From Planctomycetota bacterium (lineage in GTDB: Bacteria > Planctomycetota > Phycisphaerae > Phycisphaerales > SM1A02), in assembly GCA_022568135.1 (NCBI GenBank), contig JADFFQ010000003.1, positions 62,001 through 126,000 of the forward strand: a DNA stretch of 64,000 bases, given 5' to 3'. The position numbers and the translations under genes are program-made. How positions within the stretch are numbered: the stretch's first letter is position 1; each line of letters opens with the position of its first letter. This document shows, piece after piece, positions 24,133 through 31,611 of the stretch. The notes below the pieces were generated by a model. The model searched no databases, was not told the DNA's origin, and saw only the letters and a program-made list of their open reading frames with translations.

Positions 24133-25034
24133 GCTGGAGCGTATGGAAACATGGACACCCAACCGAGCTTGTGCGCCGCGAGGTACAGGTAGCCCACCAG
24201 GAACGCAGGGAAAACCCATTTGATCCATCGGCCGGGCAGAAACAGGAGCAACAGATTGACCATGAGCGCCCCGAACGTCAGTTCGCGCGCCCCAATCTCG
24301 ATCATGATCACGAACCCGATCGAGGCGATCGCCGCCAGCACTCGCGTCCGGGGCACGAGAAGCAGCATCCCGGCCAGCATTTCGAACAGGTAGACGCCGT
24401 TGGACATGACCACGAACCACAGGGATTCCACCCGGTACGGCCCGGCCCCGAGCTTCGTGCTGTATACACCCGGGCTAACCAGCGCTTCGTTGTACGATTG
24501 CAACCGCTGCAACTCTTCGGCGGGAATGATGAACCGGAAGAACACCGTGAAGCGTTCCTCCGTCGCGGCAAGGTACGCCAGCAGTTGGCCGTCGAAGTAG
24601 TACCCGTAGAGGAGCTTCTGCAGCCCGGTGTAAAAGAAGAAGACACCGACGAACCATCGCAGGGCCCGCATCAACAGCTCCGCTTCGCCTTGGTCTCGTT
24701 CGTCCAGCAGCGACAGGAACCCCAGACAGAGAAACTCAAGGAACACGTGGTTGGCGGTAAATGGGATCGTGATGGCGATTTCCCCGACCAGCAGCAGCGC
24801 CGCGGCGCGAGTGGCCCACAACGAGAATCGCGGGATACAGCCCAGCAGGGCGGTCACCACGATGACCGATCGCAGCCATTGCACCCCCAGATCGGCAGTG
24901 GGCCCGGTGGGGATCATCAGAAACGACCGCCCCGCCATATGCATGAGGATGAACAGCCGGAACCACCGGAGATTGGATTGCCAGCCTGCTTCCCGACCGG
25001 GGCCGGCGAGCGCCAAGATGCGCGACGCGTTCAT
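24129..25034 (-). CDS. HTTM-domain (vitamin K-dependent carboxylase-like) membrane protein
   Basis: A 301-residue polytopic membrane protein with about eight hydrophobic segments and the features of the HTTM family: LRWFRLFILMHMAGRSF near the start, FLSLLDERDQGEAELLMRALRWFVGVFFFYTGLQKLLYG in the middle (positions about 107-145), and a C-terminal LFLPGRWIKWVFPAFLVG. HTTM is the membrane part of gamma-glutamyl carboxylase. Bacterial stand-alone members are common in planctomycetes and mostly uncharacterised. The downstream gene overlaps it by four bases. Confidence 0.75.
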   Translation of the reverse strand: MNASRILALAGPGREAGWQSNLRWFRLFILMHMAGRSFLMIPTGPTADLGVQWLRSVIVVTALLGCIPRFSLWATRAAALLLVGEIAITIPFTANHVFLEFLCLGFLSLLDERDQGEAELLMRALRWFVGVFFFYTGLQKLLYGYYFDGQLLAYLAATEERFTVFFRFIIPAEELQRLQSYNEALVSPGVYSTKLGAGPYRVESLWFVVMSNGVYLFEMLAGMLLLVPRTRVLAAIASIGFVIMIEIGARELTFGALMVNLLLLFLPGRWIKWVFPAFLVGYLYLAAHKLGWVSMFPYAPA

Positions 25035-25135
25035 CGCGGCAGTCTATGCCCCGCCGCACGGGCGCGTACCTCTTGCCTTTTGCCGACCTTGGCTCAACCC
25101 TCGCCGCCCGCCGGTTCGCGGACCACCGCCCATAC

Positions 25136-25249
25136 CTATGTGGGCTTGGCAGCGCCCCTCACCGTCTTCGTACGTGTCTGCCAGACGCGCTTCTTGCTCT
25201 TTCGCTTTCGTGACTTGCGTTTGAACTTCTTACGGGTAACGGCTTCCAT
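25136..25249 (-). CDS. Small highly basic protein, 37 residues
   Basis: From ATG 25249, with GGAG about eight bases upstream, to a TAG at 25136. It reads MEAVTRKKFKRKSRKRKSKK then RVWQTRTKTVRGAAKPT. About half the residues are Lys or Arg. The composition resembles small ribosomal proteins or rRNA-binding peptides. It lies 30 bases downstream of another small basic gene on the same strand. It is not a named family that I recognise, and expression is inferred only from the ribosome-binding site and composition. Confidence 0.5.
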   Translation of the reverse strand: MEAVTRKKFKRKSRKRKSKKRVWQTRTKTVRGAAKPT

Positions 25250-25279
25250 GAGATCTCCGCATTGCGATGGAGCTTGGGC

Positions 25280-25510
25280 TTACGACGTGCTGAGCGTTGA
25301 ACCGGCAGGCGTGGAAGTGAGTCCCGCGGTGCCGGCTCCCCTCTCGCCAGCTTCCTCGGCCGCGCCGGGCGAAGGGTCATCTCCCTGGCTTACGGGCGGC
25401 GTTTCGGGGTCCTTGCGGGCATCGCGGCGAGCCCGCTTCTGGGCCGCCTTCTCGGCCTTTTTTCGTTCACGCTGTCGCTTGGCAAAGGTGTGCTGGTTCT
25501 TTCTGGCCAT
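25280..25510 (-). CDS. Small basic hypothetical protein (MARKNQHTFAKRQRE type)
   Basis: 76 residues. The N-terminal 35 residues (MARKNQHTFAKRQRERKKAE onward) are strongly basic and helical, probably coiled-coil. The C-terminal half is a disordered Pro/Gly/Ser/Thr tail. Short proteins with this N-terminus occur in several bacterial phyla as uncharacterised genes, as far as I recall. It precedes the 37-residue basic protein and may be co-transcribed with it. A nucleic-acid-binding role is suggested by charge alone. Confidence 0.6.
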   Translation of the reverse strand: MARKNQHTFAKRQRERKKAEKAAQKRARRDARKDPETPPVSQGDDPSPGAAEEAGERGAGTAGLTSTPAGSTLSTS

Positions 25511-25774
25511 ACGCTACGAGTTCGCCTCAACTCGATTACTCGAGGTCCGGGCCTACCGTGGGCGGGCTACGCCATCCATAACTCGGTCCCCATATGATGG
25601 CTGGACTCGGGTTTCCCGCCAGTGCGGGCCGCTCCCGCTTCCAGCGCGAACAGGACCGAAAGAGGGGTGCCCTGAGCTTTTCGCCGCGGGCTTGCGGCGA
25701 GCGATCGTATTGAACTATAGTCTGCCGCCAGAAAAGACGCAAGCTACCCTTGCGAAAAACCCGAGGAGACACTT

Positions 25775-26701
25775 ATGCCGAGCGAGACCTCCGCGACCCC
25801 TCATGCCTCACCTGAGCCCGATCCGTTGCCTCTCCTTCAGCGAGTGCTAAGCCTGATCATCGTCCTCGTTCCGTTCGCCGGCCTCCTTTGGGCGATGGTG
25901 ATGGTTTGGGGCCGCGGCTTCGACTGGCTCAACCTGGGATTGCTCGTCGGAATGTACGTGGCGACCGGTCTTGGGGTAACGATCGGGTACCATCGGCTCT
26001 TCACTCACCGCGCCTTCGCCACCAACCGCATCGTGCAAGCGACGCTCGCCGTGCTGGGCTCGATGGCCGTCGAAGGATCGCTGCTTCACTGGGTCTCGTT
26101 CCATCGCGCCCACCATCAGCACAGTGACCAGGACCACGATCCGCATTCCCCCCATACTCACGGCGCCGGTTTCAGGAACATGATGCGAGGGTTCTGGCAG
26201 GCGCACGCCGGCTGGTTCTTCCAGAGGTATCCCCACCGCCTGGAGGTGTACGTCGCTGACCTCAGGGCCGATCGCTTCCTGAGGATCCTGAGCCTGCTGT
26301 TTCCACTGTGGGTCGTCCTCGGCCTCGCAATCCCGACCGTGCTGGCTGGTCTCATCACCCGATCATGGTCGGGCGCGTTCCTGGGCCTACTGTGGGGCGG
26401 TCTCGTGCGCATCTGCCTCGTGCAGCACCTCACCTGGAGCATCAACTCCGTCTGCCACATCTGGGGATACCGGCCATTCAAGAATCGTGATCACAGCCGA
26501 AACAACCTGATCTTCGGTGTGCTTGCGTTCGGCGAAGGATGGCACAACAACCACCACGCGTTCCCATCCTCGGCGCGCCACGGCCTGAGATGGTGGGAGC
26601 TCGACGTGAGCTACCTGATCATCTGGGCGATGTCGAGGCTCGGCCTGGCCTGGAACGTCAGGATTCCGCCATCGGACCGGATCGCGGCCAAGCTGCGCTG
26701 A
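25775..26701 (+). CDS. Acyl-CoA desaturase (membrane fatty acid desaturase)
   Basis: A 308-residue integral membrane di-iron enzyme that introduces a double bond, typically delta-9, into saturated acyl chains. All three histidine boxes are present: HRLFTHR (HxxxxH, about 72-77), HRAHHQHSD (about 110-118) and GWHNNHHAFP (about 250-258). Hydrophobic pairs surround them (LSLIIVLVPFAGLLWAMVMV; FLRILSLLFPLWVVLGLAIP). The length fits the short bacterial acyl-CoA type without a cytochrome b5 fusion. It stands alone after a 264-base gap with nothing recognised. Its role is presumably membrane fluidity. Confidence 0.93.
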   Translation: MPSETSATPHASPEPDPLPLLQRVLSLIIVLVPFAGLLWAMVMVWGRGFDWLNLGLLVGMYVATGLGVTIGYHRLFTHRAFATNRIVQATLAVLGSMAVEGSLLHWVSFHRAHHQHSDQDHDPHSPHTHGAGFRNMMRGFWQAHAGWFFQRYPHRLEVYVADLRADRFLRILSLLFPLWVVLGLAIPTVLAGLITRSWSGAFLGLLWGGLVRICLVQHLTWSINSVCHIWGYRPFKNRDHSRNNLIFGVLAFGEGWHNNHHAFPSSARHGLRWWELDVSYLIIWAMSRLGLAWNVRIPPSDRIAAKLR

Positions 26702-26844
26702 GTGCAAGTCAGAATGTGGCGGTTGGCCGTGGGAGCGTCAGCGATCCTGCCTGCTCCGATGCCGCCTTGGCTAGCTCGTGGAGAGAGGCTATCGTATTGT
26801 GCTGAGGCGGGGAGCACGCAGCCGTACCGACCGAGGGCCGAGCG

Positions 26845-27078
26845 ATGAAAGATGGTCTACATCCCAAGTACTACCCCGACGCCAAGGTGTATTTTCGCGG
26901 CGAAGTGGTGATGACCACCGGGGCCACGGTGCCTGAGCTGCACGTGGAGGTCTGGTCTGGGTCGCATCCGTTCTACACCGGCCAGAAGACTTTCGTAGAC
27001 ACGGCCGGGCGGGTGGAGAAGTTCCAGAAGAAGTACGCCGGCGAATACTTCAAGGGCAAGAAGAAGGGCAAGAAGTAG
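26845..27078 (+). CDS. rpmE: 50S ribosomal protein L31, zinc-free form
   Basis: 77 residues starting MKDGLHPKYYPDAKVYFRGE, with the family signature SGSHPFYTGQKTFVDTAGRVEKFQKKY. Zinc-binding L31 has four cysteines (CxC near residue 16 and CxxC near 37). Here these positions are YFRG and WSGS, so all are lost and the protein should not bind zinc. A lysine-rich tail (FKGKKKGKK) ends the protein. It precedes prfA in the same orientation, a common bacterial pairing, though with a 153-base gap that holds a REP-B repeat. Confidence 0.93.
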   Translation: MKDGLHPKYYPDAKVYFRGEVVMTTGATVPELHVEVWSGSHPFYTGQKTFVDTAGRVEKFQKKYAGEYFKGKKKGKK

Positions 27079-27174
27079 CGAGCCGTCCCGGCGCGCCGGG
27101 ATCCCCGCCAGCGGTCGCGTGCGAAGTCGGATTATCATCTGAATCGCCCAACGCACCGCAAGCGCCGCTCGTAG

Positions 27175-27205
27175 GAAGCCGCTCGCGAGGACGCGGCGGC
27201 TCGCT
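27175..27205 (-). repeat. REP-B repeat, solo copy upstream of prfA
   Basis: On the minus strand this is a 31-base sequence starting AGCGAGCCGCCGCGTCC. It differs at one base from units in the 127-bp repeats at 29408 and 30129. It is inverted relative to them. Confidence 0.7.
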
Positions 27206-27231
27206 CCTGCGGCGAGACACTTTGTCAAGCC

Positions 27232-28317
27232 ATGGTGAGCAACGTCGTGGACAACCTCATTCGGAATCTCGATCGGCTGGACGACCAGTATGAGCAGCTC
27301 GGCCGGGAGTTACTTGCGGGCGAAACGCTTGCCGACCACCGCCGGGTCCGCGAGCTTTCGATCAAGCGGGCGGCGCTGGAGCCGCTGGTCAGCGCCTATC
27401 GCGCGTATCGCAAGACAGCCCAGGAGGCCCAGGAGCTGCAAGCGGTCTTGACCGACGGGTCTGATCCCGAGTTGGCGCAACTGGCTCGGGAAGAGTTGCC
27501 GGGCCTTACCACCAAAGCTCAGGAGCTGCTCGAATCGGTGCAACGGAGGCTCGTCACCACCCACGAGAGGGCGGTGGGCTCAGTCATCCTGGAGATTCGA
27601 GCCGGGGTCGGCGGGGACGAAGCGGCCATCTGGGCCGGCGACCTCGTGACCATGTATCGGCGATTCGCAGCCGAGAAGGGCTGGCCGGTCGAAGTGATCC
27701 AAAGCAGCCCGTCGGACCAGGGCGGCTACAAATCGGCGATCCTGCGGGTCAGCGGCGAAGGGGCGTTTTGCGAGCTGGGCAATGAGGCCGGCATCCATCA
27801 GGTCAAGCGCGTCCCAGCCACCGAAGCCCAGGGGCGGGTCCACACATCGACCGCCACCGTGGCCGTGCTGCCCGAGCCGCAGGACGTGCAGATCGCGCTG
27901 GAGCCCGCCGACGTGAAGGAGATGATCACCACCGCGCAAGGCCCCGGCGGCCAGAACGTCAATAAGGTCGCCACCGCGGTGCATCTGATCCACCAGCCAA
28001 CCGGGATCGAGGTGCGCATCCAGGACACCAAGAGCCAGTCCCAGAACCGCCAGACCGCCTGGCGGCTGCTTCGCGCCCGGTTGTATGAACAACAACGCGC
28101 CAAGGCCGAGGCCGAGCGGGCTGAGGCTCGCAGCTCGATGATCGGCTCGGCCAAGCGGGCGGAAAAGATTCGCACCTATCGCTACAAAGACAACCTTGTG
28201 GTCGATCACCGCCTCAGCCGGTCATTCAGTCTCAGTGATATCATCACCGGCCAGATGCAGCCACTCATCGACGCGCTGATCGAGCACAACACGGCCGAGC
28301 GGCTGGCCCAGCTGTAA
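27232..28317 (+). CDS. prfA: Peptide chain release factor 1
   Basis: 361 residues. RF1 reads UAA and UAG and triggers peptide release. The catalytic GGQ is in TTAQGPGGQNVNKVATAVHL. The stop-codon recognition PAT tripeptide is in KRVPATEAQGRVHTSTATV, which assigns RF1 rather than RF2. A normal N-terminal helical domain (LIRNLDRLDDQYEQLGREL) precedes them, and the C-terminus ends in IEHNTAERLAQL. No programmed frameshift is present, as expected for RF1. The methyltransferase PrmC gene that often follows is absent; a pseudopilin gene converges instead. Confidence 0.96.
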   Translation: MVSNVVDNLIRNLDRLDDQYEQLGRELLAGETLADHRRVRELSIKRAALEPLVSAYRAYRKTAQEAQELQAVLTDGSDPELAQLAREELPGLTTKAQELLESVQRRLVTTHERAVGSVILEIRAGVGGDEAAIWAGDLVTMYRRFAAEKGWPVEVIQSSPSDQGGYKSAILRVSGEGAFCELGNEAGIHQVKRVPATEAQGRVHTSTATVAVLPEPQDVQIALEPADVKEMITTAQGPGGQNVNKVATAVHLIHQPTGIEVRIQDTKSQSQNRQTAWRLLRARLYEQQRAKAEAERAEARSSMIGSAKRAEKIRTYRYKDNLVVDHRLSRSFSLSDIITGQMQPLIDALIEHNTAERLAQL

Positions 28318-28357
28318 CCGCTTCACAGCCGCGGCATGGTCAGGATGCACGGGGACT

Positions 28358-28807
28358 CTATTCGGAGTACTCCACGAGGCTCGTCGCGTCGGTTGCGTAG
28401 ATGTTGAAGGTACCGTTGCCCGAGTCGCGCCAGACCCATGCAACCTCGGTGCCCGGCATCCCGGAGACGAGCGTGGACCGATTGAGCGGATTGACCGGCG
28501 GACTAACTAGATACTCGCCGATGATCATCTCCAGCCACTGATCATCGATAAGCTGTGGGTCGGTTTGATTTTTCACGCGGTAAATCCCAATCTGATGGCG
28601 TATAATCTGCAGATCCCTTCGTACCGCGGCGTCACGCGTGTTATCGCTGGCACTTGTGAATTGGGGGATGACCACCGCCGCCAGGACGCCCAAGATCACC
28701 ACGACGATCAGGATCTCAATCAAGGTGAATCCCCTCTGTGGCGCGACGCGTCCAGGACGCGACGCACCATCGAATCGCCAGCACGCGGTCTCTCTGGACT
28801 GATGCAT
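28358..28807 (-). CDS. Type II secretion/type IV pilus pseudopilin (GspG-like)
   Basis: 149 residues. The class III signal is RG^FTLIEILIVVVILGVLAA, with Gly at -1, Phe at +1 and Glu at +5. The leader is 26 residues if ATG 28807 is used. After the hydrophobic helix it reads VVIPQFTSASDNTRDAAVRRDLQIIRHQIGIYRVKN, like planctomycete GspG proteins, with a short globular end. It should be cleaved by a prepilin peptidase and anchored in the inner membrane. It diverges from the hypothetical gene at 28896 with an 88-base gap. Confidence 0.88.
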   Translation of the reverse strand: MHQSRETACWRFDGASRPGRVAPQRGFTLIEILIVVVILGVLAAVVIPQFTSASDNTRDAAVRRDLQIIRHQIGIYRVKNQTDPQLIDDQWLEMIIGEYLVSPPVNPLNRSTLVSGMPGTEVAWVWRDSGNGTFNIYATDATSLVEYSE

Positions 28808-28895
28808 GTGCTACTTATCGGCTGGCGACTTCGCACGATGCAGGCTGAGCGGCGCCGCGGCCGAAACACTGACCCAAGTATGATCAACGGGAAGG

Positions 28896-29390
28896 ATGGG
28901 CTGGATGGCGGATGGCGAAAACCACAGCGGTTTGGACGAGCCGGTCCGGGAACTCGACGCTGACTCATTGCTGCTGATCGTCGTCGGGGCCCATCTTCAG
29001 GCGGAGGCTGCCGACCGTCCGTTGGGCTATCGCCTGCGTGCCCAGATCGTGCGCTGGCTGGATGAGCACCTCGAATCCGAGCCGCTGGCGCCGATGGTTT
29101 GCACCGATCTGTGGTATCTCAACGCCCCGGAGCTGATGGCCCGCCCGACAATCTCAATCGGCCGGCCGGGGCTGAACGCGGCGTCGGCGTATTTCGCGGG
29201 CAGGCTTCCCACCGCCTTCGTGATCGACGAGACCCTTCAGGTGCAACTGGATCTGGAGTTTGTCAATCTCCAGGCGTGCGTGTGGGGGGTCGATCACCAG
29301 GGCACAGCCTCCGCGGTGGACGTATTCGCCGAACGATACCTGGAGCCGTTTCTCCGCTCCGCCCACGGCCTGGGGGCGCAGGCGACGTAG
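28896..29390 (+). CDS. Hypothetical protein, soluble
   Basis: 164 residues (ATG 28896; ATG 28905 also possible). It is acidic, with no signal peptide or membrane segment. The segment DSLLLIVVGAHLQAEAADRP suggests a buried beta-strand and helix. It also has MVCTDLWYLN, RPTISIGRPGLNAASAYFAG and VIDETLQVQLDLEFVNLQACVWGVDHQGTASAVDVFAERYLEPFL (last part spans about 112-156). The even fold-like pattern supports a real gene. I do not recognise the family. It is followed immediately by the left 127-bp RAYT repeat. Confidence 0.72.
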   Translation: MGWMADGENHSGLDEPVRELDADSLLLIVVGAHLQAEAADRPLGYRLRAQIVRWLDEHLESEPLAPMVCTDLWYLNAPELMARPTISIGRPGLNAASAYFAGRLPTAFVIDETLQVQLDLEFVNLQACVWGVDHQGTASAVDVFAERYLEPFLRSAHGLGAQAT

Positions 29391-29407
29391 CAAGCCGCCG
29401 TGTCATC

Positions 29408-29534
29408 GCGAGCCCTGAGCGAGCCGCCGCGTCCACGCGAGCGGCTTCTCTCGATCGGCCCTTGCGGTCGGTTCTGCCAAACAGTCGATGATCCGATTGC
29501 GGAGGCTGCCGCTGGCGGGGACGCCGCGGCTCGC
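29408..29534 (+). repeat. 127-bp REP-B composite repeat, left copy
   Basis: It aligns without gaps to 30129-30255 with five mismatches. Near its start is GCGAGCCGCCGCGTCC and at its end GGACGCCGCGGCTCGC, which are inverted copies of each other with one mismatch, so each repeat has terminal inverted repeats. The interior (about 29451-29510) is unique to these two copies in this window. Confidence 0.85.
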
Positions 29535-29560
29535 TGGAAACAGATTGTATCATCCGATTT

Positions 29561-30052
29561 ATGCATCGAGTTGGTCCGCGGCGCACCACTTGGCACATTA
29601 CTTTCGGTACGTACCGTTCTCGTTTGCATGGCGGCGACCGGCCCACCGTCGATCGACGTCAGCATCAGCGCGGTGAGAGCTTCATAGACCGGGATCCGAA
29701 TCGAGAGGCCGCTCACCGCGGTCAGATGTCACATCCGCCGGTGGTCTTGACCGGTATCCAGCAACGATTCGTTCAGCAAGTCGTTGGGCAGTTGTGCCAC
29801 CGAGGTGGATGGACGTATCGCGCTTGCTCGGCCGGAGCTGATCACGTGCACGTTCTGCTTGACATCGACCCGGCCGTTGACGGCGAACGGGTTCGGCGAA
29901 TTCTCAAGCGGTGGTTGACGCAGGCGCTCGACGCACAATGGGGCAAACCGCCAAGCGAGCGGTGGTGGGCCAAACAGGGCTCGAACAGGCCAGTTGCCAA
30001 CTCGCAATACCTGCGCAACGTCTGCCAGTACATTGAACGGCAACGCGCCTGA
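29561..30052 (+). CDS. REP-associated tyrosine transposase-like protein, second family
   Basis: 163 residues. It opens with TTWHITFGTYRSRLHGGDRP, the typical first strand of Y1 transposases. The HUH motif HVH is at 95-97 (ADHVHVLLDI) and the tyrosine region is at the end (SQYLRNVCQYIERQR; Y150 or Y157). RRILKRWLTQAL and RWWAKQGSNRPV occupy the expected positions between them. It differs from the RAYT at 1054 and sits with a different repeat family: 127-bp direct repeats flank it exactly. Repeat recognition is inferred from this arrangement. Confidence 0.75.
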   Translation: MHRVGPRRTTWHITFGTYRSRLHGGDRPTVDRRQHQRGESFIDRDPNREAAHRGQMSHPPVVLTGIQQRFVQQVVGQLCHRGGWTYRACSAGADHVHVLLDIDPAVDGERVRRILKRWLTQALDAQWGKPPSERWWAKQGSNRPVANSQYLRNVCQYIERQRA

Positions 30053-30056
30053 CGGA

Positions 30057-30165
30057 GCTGCCGCGTCCTCGCGAGCCCTCAGCGAGCCGCCGCGTCCACG
30101 CGAGCCCTCAGCGAGCCGCCGCGTCCACGCGAGCCCTTAGCGAGCCGCCGCGTCCACGCGAGCGG
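30057..30165 (+). repeat. Tandem 29-bp REP-B units
   Basis: About four head-to-tail units of GCGAGCCGCCGCGTCC followed by ACGCGAGCCCTCA or a close variant. The last unit is the start of the right 127-bp copy. The unit number probably varies between strains. Confidence 0.8.
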
Positions 30166-30255
30166 CTTCCCTCGATCGGCCCTTGCGGTCGGTTCTGCCA
30201 ACCAGTCAATGATCAGATTGCGGAGGCTGCCGCTGGCGGGGACGCCGCGGCTCGC
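30129..30255 (+). repeat. 127-bp REP-B composite repeat, right copy
   Basis: Direct repeat of 29408-29534 with five mismatches. The two copies enclose the RAYT at 29561-30052. The gap from 30256 to the pseudopilin start (30427) holds no other recognised feature. Confidence 0.85.
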
Positions 30256-30426
30256 ATTGGGGGCGGTCCGCGGCCGCAGGCCGCGGATCGGCAAAATCAC
30301 CCCATGTTTCGCTCGACTTCTTCGGGTTCGCGGCTATGGTATAGCGACAGCGGATGAGCGTGACGGGGACGAATGTCCCGTTCGCCAAGCGGCCTTGCCC
30401 CTCGGCGTTTGGAAAGGAACACGCTC

Positions 30427-31479
30427 ATGATCGTGTCGCATTCAAAGCCTAGTCGCCTCGTCTCGCCCGGCCGGCATCGCGGCTTTTCGATGACCGAGCT
30501 GCTGGTGGTCATCGGCATCATCGCCGTCCTCGCCGGCATTCTGCTTGTGGCGATGCGCGGCGTGCGCGAGACCGGCCTGCGCACGCAGACGGAATCGACA
30601 ATGCAGGAGTTCTCCAAAGCCTGCGACGCGTTCCAGATCGACCACGGCTTCTACCCCGGCGTGGTGCCGGAAACTGTTCTCGCTGATCCCAGCATCGGCG
30701 CGGTGCCGCCGATCAGTGGCACCGAGAACGCGCTGCTGAATTTGATGGGCGGCTATCGGGTGCTCTCGCCGTTCGACCAGCAAAACAGCCAAGTCGAGCT
30801 GGATTTCAATGCCTACACCGGTACGGTCGTGTTCGACGAGGCGGGCTGGAAGCTCAAGGTTGACGTGAACCTGATCGGTGAGGGGCCGGTGGTCAACGGC
30901 CGGCCGTTCCCGCCGTATTTCACGCCGGGCGGTAGCCAGTCTGCGCTGGCCCGAGGCCAACTGAAAGAGGACGGGTCGCTCGAATGCTGCCCGCAGTTCA
31001 ACGCCAACTGCACCGATTTTTGCTTGCCCGACCTGCTCGACGCGTGGGGCCAGCCGATCATCTATGTGCGGTCGATGCGCTCGACCGGTCTGCTGGTGGG
31101 TGATGTCGGTGATACTCCGCCGCCGCAATTCAGCCGTGCTTCGATGACGCCTTATACCCAGTCAACGGCGCTCGGAGAGTTCGGAAATGACCAGACGAGC
31201 CAAACCGATGGCAGCATCTTCAACGCGGCCCCGGACGCCGACGAGACGTTTGCTCAGATCATTCGCCATCCCGGCTTCGGCGAACCGGGCGAACCGCTCA
31301 ACGGAACGGCCCGCGGGGCGTATGTGCTCATCTCGGCCGGGCCGGACGGCATCTATTTCTCGGTCACCGATGGTCCGGGCAGCCCCAGCGAACCGGTGGA
31401 TGACATTGTTGACGGCAACTTCGGCAATCCGAGGGTGGTGGAGGAGTACGACGATGTGCGCATCTTCGGAGGCGGGTAA
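30427..31479 (+). CDS. Large pseudopilin-like protein
   Basis: 350 residues from ATG 30427, preceded by AAAGGA. The prepilin signal is RHRG^FSMTELLVVIGIIAVLAGILLVA. A large periplasmic domain follows that is much longer than a standard pilin and resembles planctomycete pseudopilins with helix ESTMQEFSKACDAFQIDHGFYPG. It has a Cys pair (ECCPQFNANCTDFCLP), a C-terminal YVLISAGPDGIYFSVTDG motif typical of GspG-type proteins, and an acidic end. A second pseudopilin follows 132 bases downstream, probably in the same operon. Confidence 0.85.
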   Translation: MIVSHSKPSRLVSPGRHRGFSMTELLVVIGIIAVLAGILLVAMRGVRETGLRTQTESTMQEFSKACDAFQIDHGFYPGVVPETVLADPSIGAVPPISGTENALLNLMGGYRVLSPFDQQNSQVELDFNAYTGTVVFDEAGWKLKVDVNLIGEGPVVNGRPFPPYFTPGGSQSALARGQLKEDGSLECCPQFNANCTDFCLPDLLDAWGQPIIYVRSMRSTGLLVGDVGDTPPPQFSRASMTPYTQSTALGEFGNDQTSQTDGSIFNAAPDADETFAQIIRHPGFGEPGEPLNGTARGAYVLISAGPDGIYFSVTDGPGSPSEPVDDIVDGNFGNPRVVEEYDDVRIFGGG

Positions 31480-31611
31480 ATGCCTGGGCGTTTGTCATGT
31501 CGCGGTCCACTGTTTCGCCGCGGGCCTTGTGCCCCCACGTCGCCGCAAGGGCGACGGCGAAACGTGGCCACGCACCGCGGTCGTTGGATCAGGAATCTTT
31601 CGGAGCACGTC

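Noticed and set aside
27034-27231. Terminator after rpmE
   Set aside because: The GC-rich hairpin at 27175 is a REP-B repeat without a following T run.
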